Positions 24,760 to 33,695 of a stretch of 64,000 bases of DNA are shown one piece after another; within the stretch, counting starts at the first letter, position 1, and every line of letters begins with the position of its first letter. This DNA is from JAEUQQ01 sp963697285 (GTDB lineage Bacteria > Acidobacteriota > Vicinamibacteria > Vicinamibacterales > JAFNAJ01), in NCBI GenBank assembly GCA_963697285.1, contig CAVONI010000012.1, positions 620,001 to 684,000 on the forward strand, given 5' to 3'. A model generated the notes under the pieces. It did no database searches, was not told the DNA's origin, and worked only from the letters and a program-made list of their open reading frames with translations. The position numbers and the translations under genes are program-made.

Positions 24760-26058
24760 GTGAACTGGCGGCAGGAATGGAAGTGGCTCGCGCTCATGGT
24801 CGGCGGTTTTCTTGCCGTCTTCTACCTGCCCGTGGGATCGGCGCGGTTCGACGGCGCGGTGCTCGAGGCGTTCCACCTGGTGAAGTGGTACGCCCGTGAG
24901 CACGTCCTGCTCTGCCTGATCCCGGCACTCTTCATCGCCGGGGCGATCGCGGTCTTCGTCAGCCAGGCCGCCGTCATGAAGTACCTCGGTCCCACCGCTC
25001 ACAAGGGCCTGGCCTACGGTGTGGCCTCGGTCTCGGGCACCGTGCTGGCCGTCTGCTCGTGCACCGTGCTGCCCTTGTTCGCGGGCATCTACCGCATGGG
25101 CGCGGGCATTGGGCCGGCGTCGGCGTTTCTGTACTCCGGTCCCGCCATCAACGTCCTGGCAATCATCCTGACCGCACGCGTCATCGGCCTCGAGATGGGC
25201 ATCGCCCGCGCCGTCGGCGCCATCGGCTTCAGCGTCGTCATCGGCTTGCTGATGCACATCCTGTTCAGGCACGAAGAGCAGGCCAAGGTCGCCGCGCAGA
25301 TCCACCAGCCGCTGCCGACCACCACGCGCCCGCTGCGGCAGGATGCGCTCTACTTCGCGTCGATGATCGGCGTGCTCGTGTTCGCCAACTGGGGCGCGCC
25401 CAACGACGCGACGGGATTCTGGCGTGGCGTGTACGACGCCAAGTGGACGATCACTGCCCTGTTCGGCCTCGGCTTCGGCGCGATTCTCGCGGTGTGGTTC
25501 CGCCTGCCGTGGTGGAAGGTGGCGGCGGGCGTGGCCGCCACGGCGGCAGCTGCGCTGGTCGCACCTGGCATGCCACTGCTGCCGTTTGGTGTGGCCGTCG
25601 TGGCCCTCTCGCTGGCCACCGCCACGCAAGACGACGAGTCGAGCGACTGGTTCGTGGCGACGTGGGAGTTCGCCAAGCAGATCCTGCCGTTGCTGCTGTT
25701 CGGCGTCTTGCTCGCCGGCCTGTTGCTTGGGAGGGTAGGGCACGAAGGGCTCATTCCGTCGGCGTGGGTCACGCGCGCGGTGGGCGGTAACTCGATCGGC
25801 GCCAACCTGTTCGCCGCAGTGGCCGGTGCGTTCATGTACTTCGCCACGCTCACGGAGGTGCCCATCCTGCAGGGGCTCATGGGCAGCGGTATGGGCAAGG
25901 GCCCCGCGCTGGCCCTGCTGCTGGCCGGCCCAGCGCTGTCGCTGCCGTCGATGCTCGTGCTCAAGAGCATCATGGGACTCAGGAAGACCGTGACGTTCGT
26001 CGGGCTCGTCGTCGTCATGGCCACCGCGAGTGGCCTCATCTACGGGTGGTTGTTCTGA
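24760..26058 (+). CDS. ArsP/COG0701-type permease
   Basis: 432 residues from a GTG preceded by gaggtga. Eight or more membrane spans are present. The conserved CSC motif of the family is in GTVLAVCSCTVLPLFAG, followed by GAGIGPASAFLYSGPAINVLAIILTARVIG; the C-terminal repeat has TLTEVPILQGLMGSGMGKGPALALLLAGPALSLPSML. Members of COG0701 include ArsP, an exporter of trivalent organoarsenicals. It heads a run of closely spaced redox genes (thioredoxin-fold, thioredoxin-like, CcdA-like), all in the same direction and 190 bp behind ACR3. The arsM gene downstream could supply methylated substrates. Substrate is inference. Confidence 0.88.
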   Translation: MNWRQEWKWLALMVGGFLAVFYLPVGSARFDGAVLEAFHLVKWYAREHVLLCLIPALFIAGAIAVFVSQAAVMKYLGPTAHKGLAYGVASVSGTVLAVCSCTVLPLFAGIYRMGAGIGPASAFLYSGPAINVLAIILTARVIGLEMGIARAVGAIGFSVVIGLLMHILFRHEEQAKVAAQIHQPLPTTTRPLRQDALYFASMIGVLVFANWGAPNDATGFWRGVYDAKWTITALFGLGFGAILAVWFRLPWWKVAAGVAATAAAALVAPGMPLLPFGVAVVALSLATATQDDESSDWFVATWEFAKQILPLLLFGVLLAGLLLGRVGHEGLIPSAWVTRAVGGNSIGANLFAAVAGAFMYFATLTEVPILQGLMGSGMGKGPALALLLAGPALSLPSMLVLKSIMGLRKTVTFVGLVVVMATASGLIYGWLF

Positions 26059-26073
26059 TTAGTGGAGGACATC

Positions 26074-26307
26074 GTGAAGAAGCTGCAGATCCTCGGTACC
26101 GGATGCCCGAAGTGCCGCATGTTGACCGAACACGCCGAGCAGGCCGCCAAGGCGCTCGGGCTCGAGTACACGATCGAGAAGGTCACCGACATCCAGGACA
26201 TCATCGCCTTCGGCGTGATGACCACGCCCGCGCTGGTCGTTGACGGCGAGGTCAAGGTCGCGGGCCACGTGCCGAGCGCCACGGCCATCCAGGCCATGTT
26301 GACGTAG
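26074..26307 (+). CDS. Small thioredoxin-fold redox-active disulfide protein
   Basis: 77 residues. The GTG at 26074 is chosen over one at 26062 because ggagg lies five bases upstream and MKKLQILGTGCPKC is the usual family start. The CPKC active site is at about residues 11-14; TTPALVVDGEVKVAGHVP supplies the cis-proline loop. These mini-thioredoxins are routinely encoded beside COG0701 permeases and presumably exchange electrons with the permease's CSC motif or deliver a thiol-bound substrate. Cytoplasmic. Spacing is 15 bp after the permease. Confidence 0.88.
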   Translation: MKKLQILGTGCPKCRMLTEHAEQAAKALGLEYTIEKVTDIQDIIAFGVMTTPALVVDGEVKVAGHVPSATAIQAMLT

Positions 26308-26316
26308 GAGCGTACC

Positions 26317-26856
26317 GTGCCTCCACATACACGCCCGCCGCACCGGCCGAAAGCGCCCAGCGTGACTTCGAGCGCTACCGCCGCCTCGCGCGGACGGTCG
26401 CTGGTGAAGTTTGCGGTCGTCGCCCTTCTGGTGTCTGTCGTCGCCATCGTCATTGCGCGGAAGCCGTCGCGCACCCCGTCGGCGGCGCTCCTGGCGTCGC
26501 CAGCGCCCGCCGCGCAGGCCAGCCACCAGTCAGCGGTGCCCACAGCGCAGGTCCCCCGACTCGTGGACATCGGCGCCGACAAGTGCATCCCGTGCAAGGC
26601 CATGGCGCCCATCCTCGTGGAGTTGCGCAAGGAGTACGCGGGGCGCATGGAGGTGGAGTTCGTTGACGTCTGGAAGAACCCGGCGGCAGGCGATCCGTAT
26701 CGCATCTCGCTGATCCCGACGCAGGTGTTCTTCGATGAGCACGGGCGCGAGCTCCATCGGCACGAGGGCTTCATCGGGAAGGCCGACATCCTGGCAACCT
26801 GGAAGCGCCTGGGCTACGACTTCACGCTGCCTGGCCCGATGTCGCCGACAAGCTGA
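26317..26856 (+). CDS. Membrane-anchored thioredoxin-like protein
   Basis: 179 residues from a GTG with aggag seven bases upstream. One N-terminal membrane segment (VKFAVVALLVSVVAIVIA) and a Pro/Ala-rich linker lead to a thioredoxin domain from about residue 80. The active-site segment is DKCIPCKAMAPILVELRKEYAG (CIPC) with the cis-proline in SLIPTQVFFDEHGRELHRHEGF. The domain should face the periplasm. The adjacent CcdA-like protein is the natural electron donor, so the pair would reduce a periplasmic thiol target linked to the permease. Confidence 0.88.
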   Translation: MPPHTRPPHRPKAPSVTSSATAASRGRSLVKFAVVALLVSVVAIVIARKPSRTPSAALLASPAPAAQASHQSAVPTAQVPRLVDIGADKCIPCKAMAPILVELRKEYAGRMEVEFVDVWKNPAAGDPYRISLIPTQVFFDEHGRELHRHEGFIGKADILATWKRLGYDFTLPGPMSPTS

Positions 26857-26862
26857 CGGCCG

Positions 26863-27564
26863 ATGGACACCCTCTTCACTGGGCTCACGCGAGCCATCGA
26901 GGGCCAGCCGGCCATCGCGCTGGTGGCGGCGTTCGCATGGGGCCTCGCCAGCCTCCTGCTGAGCCCGTGTCATCTCACCTCGATCCCACTGGTGGTTGGC
27001 TTCGTCAGTGGCCAGGGCGCCGTGCCGACGCCGGCGCGTGGCGCACGCATCGCGCTGGTGTTCTCGCTCGGGCTCCTCACGACGATCGCCGCGATTGGCG
27101 TGGTCACCGCCGCAGCCGGACGCATGATGGGCGACGTGGGCCCGTGGGCTGACTACCTCGTCTCACTGGTCTTCTTCGTCGTGGGCCTGTCGTTGCTCGA
27201 CGTCATCCAGCTCTCGTGGACGCAGCCCACGGCGTCCGCGCAGCTCCGCGGCGGCGGACTCGGCGCGGCGTTGGGCCTGGGCCTCGTGTTCGGCATCGCG
27301 CTCGGGCCCTGCACGTTCGCCTACATGGCGCCCGTGCTCGGCGTCACGTTCGCGGTCGCGACCTCGTCGGCACTGTACGGTGTGCTGCTGATCCTGCTGT
27401 TCGGCGTGGGCCACTGCTCGCTCATCGTGGTTGCCGGCGCATCGGCGAGTTGGGTGCGGCGGTACCTGCAGTGGAGCGAAGCGTCACGCGGCGTCACCTA
27501 CCTCCGCTACGCGTCCGGGATGCTCGTGCTGGCCGGCGGCGTGTACCTGATCTACTCTGCCTGA
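26863..27564 (+). CDS. CcdA/DsbD-type transmembrane electron carrier
   Basis: 233 residues, six hydrophobic spans. The two membrane-embedded cysteines of the CcdA family are in LLSPCHLTSIPLVVGF and ALGPCTFAYMAPVLG. It relays reducing equivalents from cytoplasmic thioredoxin to periplasmic thioredoxin-like proteins. It starts 7 bp after the thioredoxin-like gene and ends the plus-strand operon, converging with the damaged ABC exporter genes only 13 bp away. Together with the upstream genes it forms a permease plus redox-relay module in the arsenic region. Confidence 0.9.
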   Translation: MDTLFTGLTRAIEGQPAIALVAAFAWGLASLLLSPCHLTSIPLVVGFVSGQGAVPTPARGARIALVFSLGLLTTIAAIGVVTAAAGRMMGDVGPWADYLVSLVFFVVGLSLLDVIQLSWTQPTASAQLRGGGLGAALGLGLVFGIALGPCTFAYMAPVLGVTFAVATSSALYGVLLILLFGVGHCSLIVVAGASASWVRRYLQWSEASRGVTYLRYASGMLVLAGGVYLIYSA

Positions 27565-27577
27565 TGTCGCACGCGAA

Positions 27578-28302
27578 TCAGGGAGGGCTCTGTGTGGATA
27601 GTCCTTTCCCCGCCTCCTCGACCGTCCGGCCGTCGCGGATGTTGTAGATGCGCTTGAACGTGGGAATGATCTTCTCGTCGTGGGTCACGACGATGATGGC
27701 GGTGTGGTACTGGCCGGCCAGGTGATGAAGGATGCGCATCACCGCGAGGCCGCGTTCGCTGTCGAGGGGCGCGGTCGGCTCGTCGGCCAGGATCACCGGC
27801 GGTCGGTTGGCGAGCGCTCGGGCAATCGAGACGCGCTGCTGCTCTCCACCGGATAACTCGGCGGGAAGTGCGCGGGCCCGATGCGACACGTCGAGCGCCT
27901 GCAGCAGCTCCAGGGCGCGGGCCCGAGCGCGCACGTTCGGTTGCCCCGCCAGCATGGGCAGCAGCGCAACGTTGTCGGTCGCGTCGAGAAACGGGATCAG
28001 GTACGGGGCCTGGAAGATGAACCCGATGCGATCCCGGCGCAGCACGCGCAGGTCGGAGATCTTCCAGCCATTGTCGTAGATCACCTCGCCGCCAAGGGTC
28101 ATGCGGCCGCGCGTCGGCTCGATGACCGCCCCCAGGCACTTGAGCAGGGTGGTCTTGCCGGACCCGCTGGGGCCGATGAGGCCGACGACCTCGCCGGGGG
28201 CGACAGTCATGTTCGACGTCCTTGAGCGCATCGACGGCCGTCGCGCCCTCGCCATAGCGTTTGCTCAGTCCTTCGATCTGGATGCCGAGCGCCGGTCGCC
28301 AC
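27578..28302 (-). pseudogene. ABC exporter ATPase (DevA/LolD-like), frameshifted
   Basis: Translations in two frames join to a complete ATPase. IQIEGLSKRYGEGATAVDALKDV is in one frame; APGEVVGLIGPSGSGKTTLLKCLGA (Walker A), FIFQAPYLIPFLDATDNV (Q-loop), LSGGEQQRVSIARALANRPPVILADEPTAPLD (signature and Walker B) and VTHDEKIIPTFKRIYNI are in another. The frame switch is near 28205-28215. The presumed GTG start (28302) is in a third frame, so a second indel near the start is likely. The order ATPase-permease-membrane-fusion protein resembles DevBCA/MacAB exporters. Either a decaying gene or a low-accuracy stretch of sequence. Confidence 0.78.
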
Positions 28303-28303
28303 G

Positions 28304-29499
28304 TCAGCCGCCAATCGCGGCCGCCGGATCGACCTGGATCGCCGCACGAATCGCGAGGGTGCTGGCGAGCACGCAGACGAGCATCACGATCACGAAGCCG
28401 CCGACAGCGTCTCCAGGTTCGAGCAGGACGTATCGTGGGAAGCGCCGGCGCCCAGAGCGTTGCGGCGATCTTGCCGACGGCGAACCCGATGAGGCCCAGC
28501 CCCAGGGCCTGTTGCAGGATCATGCTGGCAATGGTGCGGTTGTGCGTGCCGATCAGCTTCAGCACGGCGATCTCCCTGATCTTGCCCAGCGTCATGGTGT
28601 AGATGATGAACGCCACGATGGCCGCGCTGACGATGGTCAGAATCACCAGGAACATGCCGATCTGCTTCGACGCGGTGGCGATCAGCTTCGCGATCAGGAT
28701 GTCTTCCATCTGCTCGCGGGTGAAGGCCTGCACGATGCTTCCAGCGGCGGATCGCCTGCGCCACGACCTCGGGCGACCGGCCCTCGGCCACGCGCACCAG
28801 CACCGCATTGACGTTGTGGTTGCTGGTCTGCGACGCCTCGATCGCCTCCAGCAGGCCCGGAACGCCGGACGATTGAGCGTCGGGTTGGCGGCGGTGCGGG
28901 CACGCTCGTTGACGATGGCGTCGTTGTCCTTGAGGAACTGCGCTTCCTGTGCGTCCTTGAGCGGGATGAACACCATCGGATCGCCGCCGGACGACACCAT
29001 GCGCCGGGTCAGGCCGACGACGGTGTACTCGTGGCGACGGATGCGGATGCGATCGCCCACGGCGAACCCCGCACTCACGTCGGCCACCGCTTCGTAGTGA
29101 CTGCGGGTCACGCGACGGCCCGCGATCAGGTAGCCCGGTTCGCCGGGCCCGCCGGCGACGAAGCCCACGACCATCGCGCGTACGTCGGTGCCGCCCTTGC
29201 GCGACCTGCATGGTGAGATAGGTGACGTTGGCGGCCTGCGCCACGCCGGGCATCCCGAGAATGCCGCGGTAGACATCGTCGTGAATGCTCGACGGCTCGG
29301 CATAGGGCCCCAGCGTGTCTTTCTGCACCACCCACAGATCGGCGCCGCTGTTGTTGAGCAGCACCTTCGCGTCGTCGACCATGCCTCGATAGACGCCGGC
29401 CATGGTGAAGGTGACGCCGATGAGCAGTCCGAGTCCGAGGCCGGTGAGGACGAACTTGCTCCAGGAATGCAGGATGTCGCGGCCGGCGAGACTGATCAT
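28304..29499 (-). pseudogene. ABC exporter permease (DevC/FtsX-like), multiply frameshifted
   Basis: The start MISLAGRDILHSWSKFVLTGLGLGLLIGVTFTMAG is intact and overlaps the fusion-protein stop as ATGA. The reading frame switches about four times. Segments VRAMVVGFVAGGPGEPGYLIAGR, then LLEAIEASQTSNHNVNAVLVRV in another frame, then FTREQMEDILIAKLIATASKQIGMFLVILTIVSAAIVAF and KIREIAVLKLIGTHNRTIASMIL, then a final frame ending at TGA 28304-28306, together make a full-length MacB/FtsX-type permease. All domains remain recognisable, so inactivation, if real, is recent. Confidence 0.75.
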
Positions 29500-30656
29500 C
29501 GCCCTGCGCCGCGCAACGAGGGCACGACCTTGATGCGGCTGGCGTCTTCGAGGTCGCGCTCGCTGTAGACGACCACCTCGTCGCCGGCCTCAGCCCTTCG
29601 AGGATCTGCAGCCGTCCGTCGAGACCTTCTGCTCCCGTCTTCACCGGCACGAAACGGAGTTGTCCGTCGGCGTGCAGCCAGACGCCGGCCTGGGCGCCGC
29701 GATGCCGGAGGCTGGCATTGGGGACGATCACCGCGTTCGCCACGACGGGCAGGTGCAGCGTCACCTCGGCCATCTCGCCGGTGGACACACCGTCCGGCAG
29801 ACGCGTCGAATGCCACCTTCGCCAGGCGCTCCTCGGTCACGCTGTCGCTCGTCGGCTCGACGCGAACGACCTTGCCCGTCAGGGCTGTGCGGCGGATCGG
29901 ATCGGCGCGTGATCGTCGCCGGCAGCCCAACGCGAAGGCCTGCGGAGCGGCCCTGGTCGAGCCGGACCGTGATCCACAGGCTGCGCGGATCCTCCAGCTT
30001 GAGCACGGCCTGACCGGCAACGACCGTGGAGCCGGGTTCGGCGTCCCGCGACGTGACCACGCCGTCGACGGGCGCGAAGAGACGCATGTTCGCCGCGCTG
30101 CTGTTGCGCCCCTCCGATGTCGGCGTCCAGCCTGGCGAGGTTACGCCGGGCGCCGGCCAATGCGGCGTCCGCGGCGGCGACCTGGGCATCCGCCGATTTC
30201 TGCGCCTGCAGCTTGCCGTCCACCGTCGCTCTGACTCAGGACTCCTTCCTGCCCGAGAGCCACGGAGCGGCGCGCCTCGGTGGCGGCCAATGCCTGCCGG
30301 CTCCTCGCGTCGCGCTCCTGGGCTTCAGCGGCCGCCACGGCGCTGCGCCCGCTCGCAGCCGACGCGCACGCTCGAGGCCACCCGCGTGTCGAGGTCCACC
30401 GGTTCCATCTCCGCCAGGAGCTGGCACCCTGCTCGACGTCGCCCACGTGAGGGCGCCGTTGGACGCGCCGACGCGTCGGCCCGAGGTATGCCCGTTGCGC
30501 CTCGACGTGCCGATACGACAATGGTCGGACGATCGGTCTGGTCACCTCGATCGGCGCGAGCGGGCCGCTCCTGGTGACCACCCAGCCGAGGGCCAGCAGC
30601 AGCGCCACGCCGAAGACGCCAAACCACCACGCTCTTGCGCTCGGCTCCTTGGCCAT
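29496..30656 (-). pseudogene. HlyD/DevB-like membrane fusion protein, multiply frameshifted
   Basis: It starts MAKEPSARAWWFGVFGVALLLALGWVV (membrane anchor). Recognisable pieces then fall in alternating frames: LLAEMEPVDLDTRVASS, AAAEAQERDARSRQALAATEARR, QAQKSADAQVAAADAALAGARRNLARLDADI (coiled coil), MRLFAPVDGVVTSRDAEPGSTV (lipoyl half), LTGKVVRVEPTSDSVTEERLAKVAFD, MAEVTLHLPVVANAVIVPNASL and GDEVVVYSERDLEDASRIKVVPSL. At least seven frame switches are needed over 1.16 kb. The reconstructed protein is a periplasmic adaptor for the adjoining permease and ATPase. Confidence 0.75.
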
Positions 30657-30853
30657 GTCTGACCTCACGATGACGGTGATGGCCGCGCCTGAGCCTCGGC
30701 CCGCGCGCTCGTTCGTCACGCAGGCTGCCGCCTGTTTCCGCAACTCCTGACGCGACGTCGAGTCGCTTACGCGATCGCGCGCTCGAGGAGAGTATGTCCC
30801 CAACCATCCGCCCCGTGTTGTGCATTCGTGTACAGGAGTGAACGGGCGGCCTC

Positions 30854-30900
30854 TTGACCCGCCGCAGCAGCCGAGGATATCGTCAATCGTCGATTGACGT
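30854..30900 (+). promoter_or_regulatory. ArsR-type operator and promoter upstream of arsC
   Basis: The -35 ttgacc (30854-30859), an 18-base spacer and the -10 tatcgt (30878-30883) lie 67-113 bp before arsC. Overlapping them is atcgtcaatcgtcgat (30879-30894), 15/16 identical to the arsR operator; cgtcaatcg/cgattgacg around it is also a perfect dyad. The rest of the 310-bp gap 30657-30966 holds no gene I can support; it separates the divergent exporter remnant from arsC. Confidence 0.68.
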
Positions 30901-30966
30901 TCACGCGGGCAGGCACCAGCGTCCCAGCGTTGCTGTGTGGTCCAAGTCCAGCAGGATTCGATTCCG

Positions 30967-31374
30967 ATGACGACCGTGGTGTTCGCCTGCATCCACAACG
31001 CCGGCCGTTCGCAGATGTCCGCCGCGCTGTTCAATCAGCTTGCCGATCCGTCGAAGGCGCGAGCGATCTCGGCCGGCACCAACCCCGGCCCTCGCGTGCA
31101 TCCCGAGGTGCAGGACGCGATGATGGAGCTCGGCATCGACCTCGCCGGCATCACACCGCAACGCCTCACCGCTGAATTGGCCAGCGGCGCGTCGTTCCTC
31201 ATCACCATGGGATGCGGCGACGAGTGCCCGGTCATCCCGGGCGCGGTGCGGGACGACTGGCCACTGCCCGATCCCAAGGGGCGATCGCTCAACGAGGTCC
31301 GTGAGATTCGCGACGACATCCGCGATCGCGTGGCGCGTTTCGTCGCCTCACACGGCTGGGCGCGTCGGTCGTAG
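30967..31374 (+). CDS. arsC: Arsenate reductase, low-molecular-weight-phosphatase type
   Basis: 135 residues; the ATG at 30967 gives the family start MTTVVFACIHNAGRSQMSAA, containing the CX5R phosphatase loop (Cys8 to Arg14). Further cysteines are Cys83 and Cys87 in ITMGCGDECPVIPG, candidates for the thiol relay, and DDWPLPDPKG holds the catalytic aspartate region. It reduces As(V) to As(III) in the cytoplasm for export by ACR3 or methylation by ArsM. An ArsR-type operator lies upstream. Confidence 0.93.
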   Translation: MTTVVFACIHNAGRSQMSAALFNQLADPSKARAISAGTNPGPRVHPEVQDAMMELGIDLAGITPQRLTAELASGASFLITMGCGDECPVIPGAVRDDWPLPDPKGRSLNEVREIRDDIRDRVARFVASHGWARRS

Positions 31375-31508
31375 CCGCGCAGGCTGTCAATCCGCAGGCT
31401 CGCCGCACGACCGAGGAGTATGCTGACGTACCCGCGTCCCACACGACGCTCGCGAGTGGGCTCGCTCGCGCACTCCTTCATCGTCTACTGTTCATCAGGC
31501 TCAGGCAC

Positions 31509-32072
31509 ATGCTTCGTCCAACCATTCCGACCATGTTCGTCGTCGCCCTGGCGTTCACCCCGCTCGCGGTGCACGCCCAACCTGCGACTCCCTCGGCCCC
31601 GAAGGCCGTCAACGGGATCGACAGCCTCCACCGCGTGTCAGCAACCGTTACCCTGGCGGGCAATCTGGACCCGTCGTCGATGGCAGACCTCGGACGCCGC
31701 GGCTTCACGACCGTGATCGGGCTGCGCGCCCCCGACGAAGAGGGTTACGACGCTGCGGCCGTCGAGGCGGCCGCCCGTGATGCCGGCCTGCGCTGGATCG
31801 CCTTGCCGTTCGTCCCTGATGCACCAGACGAGGCTACCGTCGACCGCGTGTTGGCTGTGCTCGCGGCTCCTGACACCACGCAGGCCATCATTTTCTGCAA
31901 GACCGGGCAGCGTGCAGCCCTCATGTGGTTTGCCAAGCGCGTCGTCAGGGATGGCATCGGCCAGGAACAGGCGATGTCGGAGGCCACGACGCTGGGGCTC
32001 GTCAGGGCCGACTTGAAGGCGTTTGCGCTCGGCTACGTCGCTGCGCGAGCGGCTGGTCGCCCGCCACAGTAA
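31509..32072 (+). CDS. Exported DUF442/BLH-type phosphatase-like protein
   Basis: 187 residues with an N-terminal signal peptide (MLRPTIPTMFVVALAFTPLAVHAQ). The mature domain shows VTLAGNLDPSSMADLGRRGFTTVIGLRAPDEEG, the opening of the beta-lactamase-hydrolase-like (DUF442) tyrosine-phosphatase fold. The active-site loop IIFCKTGQRAALMW is a C-x4-R pattern typical of this subgroup. It lies between arsC and arsM in the same direction. In other bacteria DUF442 proteins are tied to persulfide and hydrogen sulfide metabolism; its role among the arsenic genes is unclear. Confidence 0.75.
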   Translation: MLRPTIPTMFVVALAFTPLAVHAQPATPSAPKAVNGIDSLHRVSATVTLAGNLDPSSMADLGRRGFTTVIGLRAPDEEGYDAAAVEAAARDAGLRWIALPFVPDAPDEATVDRVLAVLAAPDTTQAIIFCKTGQRAALMWFAKRVVRDGIGQEQAMSEATTLGLVRADLKAFALGYVAARAAGRPPQ

Positions 32073-32209
32073 CAGCCCCGGGCGATGGTCGAGCTGGCGT
32101 TGTCGGTCCGGTCACGCTGAGGCGTCGCGCGTTCGTGCCTTCAGTGCGTCCTTTTCAGGGATACTCCGTCTGTATGGGCGAACAGGATGCACCTCCCAGG
32201 AGAAACCTC

Positions 32210-33007
32210 ATGCCCACCACGTCCCCTGATGCCGTGAAAGACGCCGTCCGCAAGACCTACGGCACCATTGCCCTGACCCCATCGCCCTCAGGATGCTGCG
32301 CGCCCTCGTGCTGTGGCGGCACTGCGCCCACCTCGTCTGCCGACATCGGCTACTCGGAGGCGGAGCGAGGCGCCGCACCCGAGGGCGCCGACCTGGGCCT
32401 CGGCTGCGGCAACCCGCAGGCCATCGCCGATCTGAAGAGGGGCGAGCGCGTGCTCGACCTCGGCAGCGGCGCTGGCTTCGACGCCTTCCTCGCCGCGCGA
32501 CAGGTGGGACCCTCCGGCCACGTCATCGGCGTCGACATGACCGCCGAGATGCTCGCCAGGGCGAGGGCCAACGCCGAGAAGGCCGGTCTCGCACACGTCG
32601 AATTCCGCCTCGGCGAGATCGAGCACCTGCCCGTCGCTGACGCGAGCATCGACGTGATCATGTCGAACTGCGTCATCAACCTCTCGCCCGACAAGCCCGC
32701 GGTCTTCCGCGAGGCCTTCCGCGTACTCGCGCCCGGCGGTCGCCTCGCCATCTCAGACATCGTCGCGATCGCACCGCTGCCCGAACAACTCGCGGCAGAC
32801 ATGGCCGCCTACACGGCCTGCGTGTCGGGCGCCGCGTTGATCGGCGACCTCGAGCGCATGCTGGCGGAGGCAGGCTTCACCAACATACGCATCGCGACGA
32901 AGGATGGCAGCCGCAGCCTCGTGGACGGCTGGGTCCCCGGCGCGTCGGCAAGCGACTACGTGGCGTCGGCGTCCATCCAGGCGGCCAAGCCTGCCGGCGC
33001 CCCCTGA
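32210..33007 (+). CDS. arsM: Arsenite S-adenosylmethionine methyltransferase
   Basis: 265 residues; aggag lies eight bases before this ATG. The SAM motif is RVLDLGSGAGFDAFLAARQVG. The three conserved arsenic-binding cysteines of ArsM match: Cys66 (LGLGCGNPQ), Cys154 (MSNCVINLSPDKP) and Cys204 (YTACVSGA). An additional cluster GCCAPSCCGG at residues 28-37 may help capture As(III). The product is mono-, di- or trimethylated arsenic, which the upstream ArsP-like permease could export. Cytoplasmic. No dyad like the ArsR site is seen immediately upstream. Confidence 0.95.
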   Translation: MPTTSPDAVKDAVRKTYGTIALTPSPSGCCAPSCCGGTAPTSSADIGYSEAERGAAPEGADLGLGCGNPQAIADLKRGERVLDLGSGAGFDAFLAARQVGPSGHVIGVDMTAEMLARARANAEKAGLAHVEFRLGEIEHLPVADASIDVIMSNCVINLSPDKPAVFREAFRVLAPGGRLAISDIVAIAPLPEQLAADMAAYTACVSGAALIGDLERMLAEAGFTNIRIATKDGSRSLVDGWVPGASASDYVASASIQAAKPAGAP

Positions 33008-33055
33008 CGATCAGAGGCAGAGAGAGCGCTCGCCACTGCGCGAACGAACGACACG

Positions 33056-33688
33056 ATGGTGCCATCGACAGAACGGGCGTGGGCAGAACTCCACGCCGAC
33101 ATCCACACGTTCGTGCGACGTCGCGTGCAGGCACACGCCGACGTCGACGACATCGTGCAACGTGTGTTCCTGCAGGCCCATCGCGCCCTGCCGACGCTGC
33201 GCGATGCCGACCGCCTCCGTGCATGGCTGTACCAGACGACGAGGCGGGCAATCGCGGATCACTACCGGCAGCCGTCGCGCCGCCGCGAAGTGGCATCGAA
33301 CGAGGCCCTCGACCTCCTTCCCGCGAGTCCCACGGCGGCGGACGAACAGCCGCTGAAATCGCTCGCGGCGTGTCTGGGTCCCCTGCTGGGGAGTCTGACG
33401 CCGTCAGACCGGGAGGCCCTCCAACTCGTGGAACTCGAAGGCCTGCGACAGGCCGCGGCTGCGGCACACCTTGGCCTCTCGGTGTCGGGCATGAAGAGCC
33501 GCGTGCAGCGCGCACGGATGCGGCTGAAGGCCGCCGTCGAAGCCTGCTGCCGCGTCGAGCTCGATCGGCGCGGCGGACTGTTGGCCTACGAGCAACGGCA
33601 TGCCGCCTGCGGGTGCGACGACGCGTCCGACGACCCTGCGGCGGCGAAGCGGGCACCAGGGCGACGGTCTCGGCGAACTGCGTTATAG
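33056..33688 (+). CDS. ECF-type RNA polymerase sigma factor, SigZ-like (second copy)
   Basis: 210 residues. Region 2: ADVDDIVQRVFLQAHRALPTLRDADRLRAWLYQTTRRAIADHYR. Region 4: LTPSDREALQLVELEGLRQAAAAAHLGLSVSGMKSRVQRARMRLK. The C-terminal tail has Cys164-Cys165 and the cluster Cys185/Cys187 (HAACGC), matching the SigZ subgroup and the paralogue at 22.6 kb. It begins 48 bp after arsM with no anti-sigma neighbour, so a response governed by its own cysteines, possibly to arsenite or thiol stress, is worth considering. Confidence 0.87.
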   Translation: MVPSTERAWAELHADIHTFVRRRVQAHADVDDIVQRVFLQAHRALPTLRDADRLRAWLYQTTRRAIADHYRQPSRRREVASNEALDLLPASPTAADEQPLKSLAACLGPLLGSLTPSDREALQLVELEGLRQAAAAAHLGLSVSGMKSRVQRARMRLKAAVEACCRVELDRRGGLLAYEQRHAACGCDDASDDPAAAKRAPGRRSRRTAL

Positions 33689-33695
33689 ATTCGCC

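Noticed and set aside
23938..25743. 600-codon minus-strand frame opposite ACR3 and the permease
   Set aside because: It is antisense to two well-supported transporter genes and rich in His, Asp and Arg with no domain structure.
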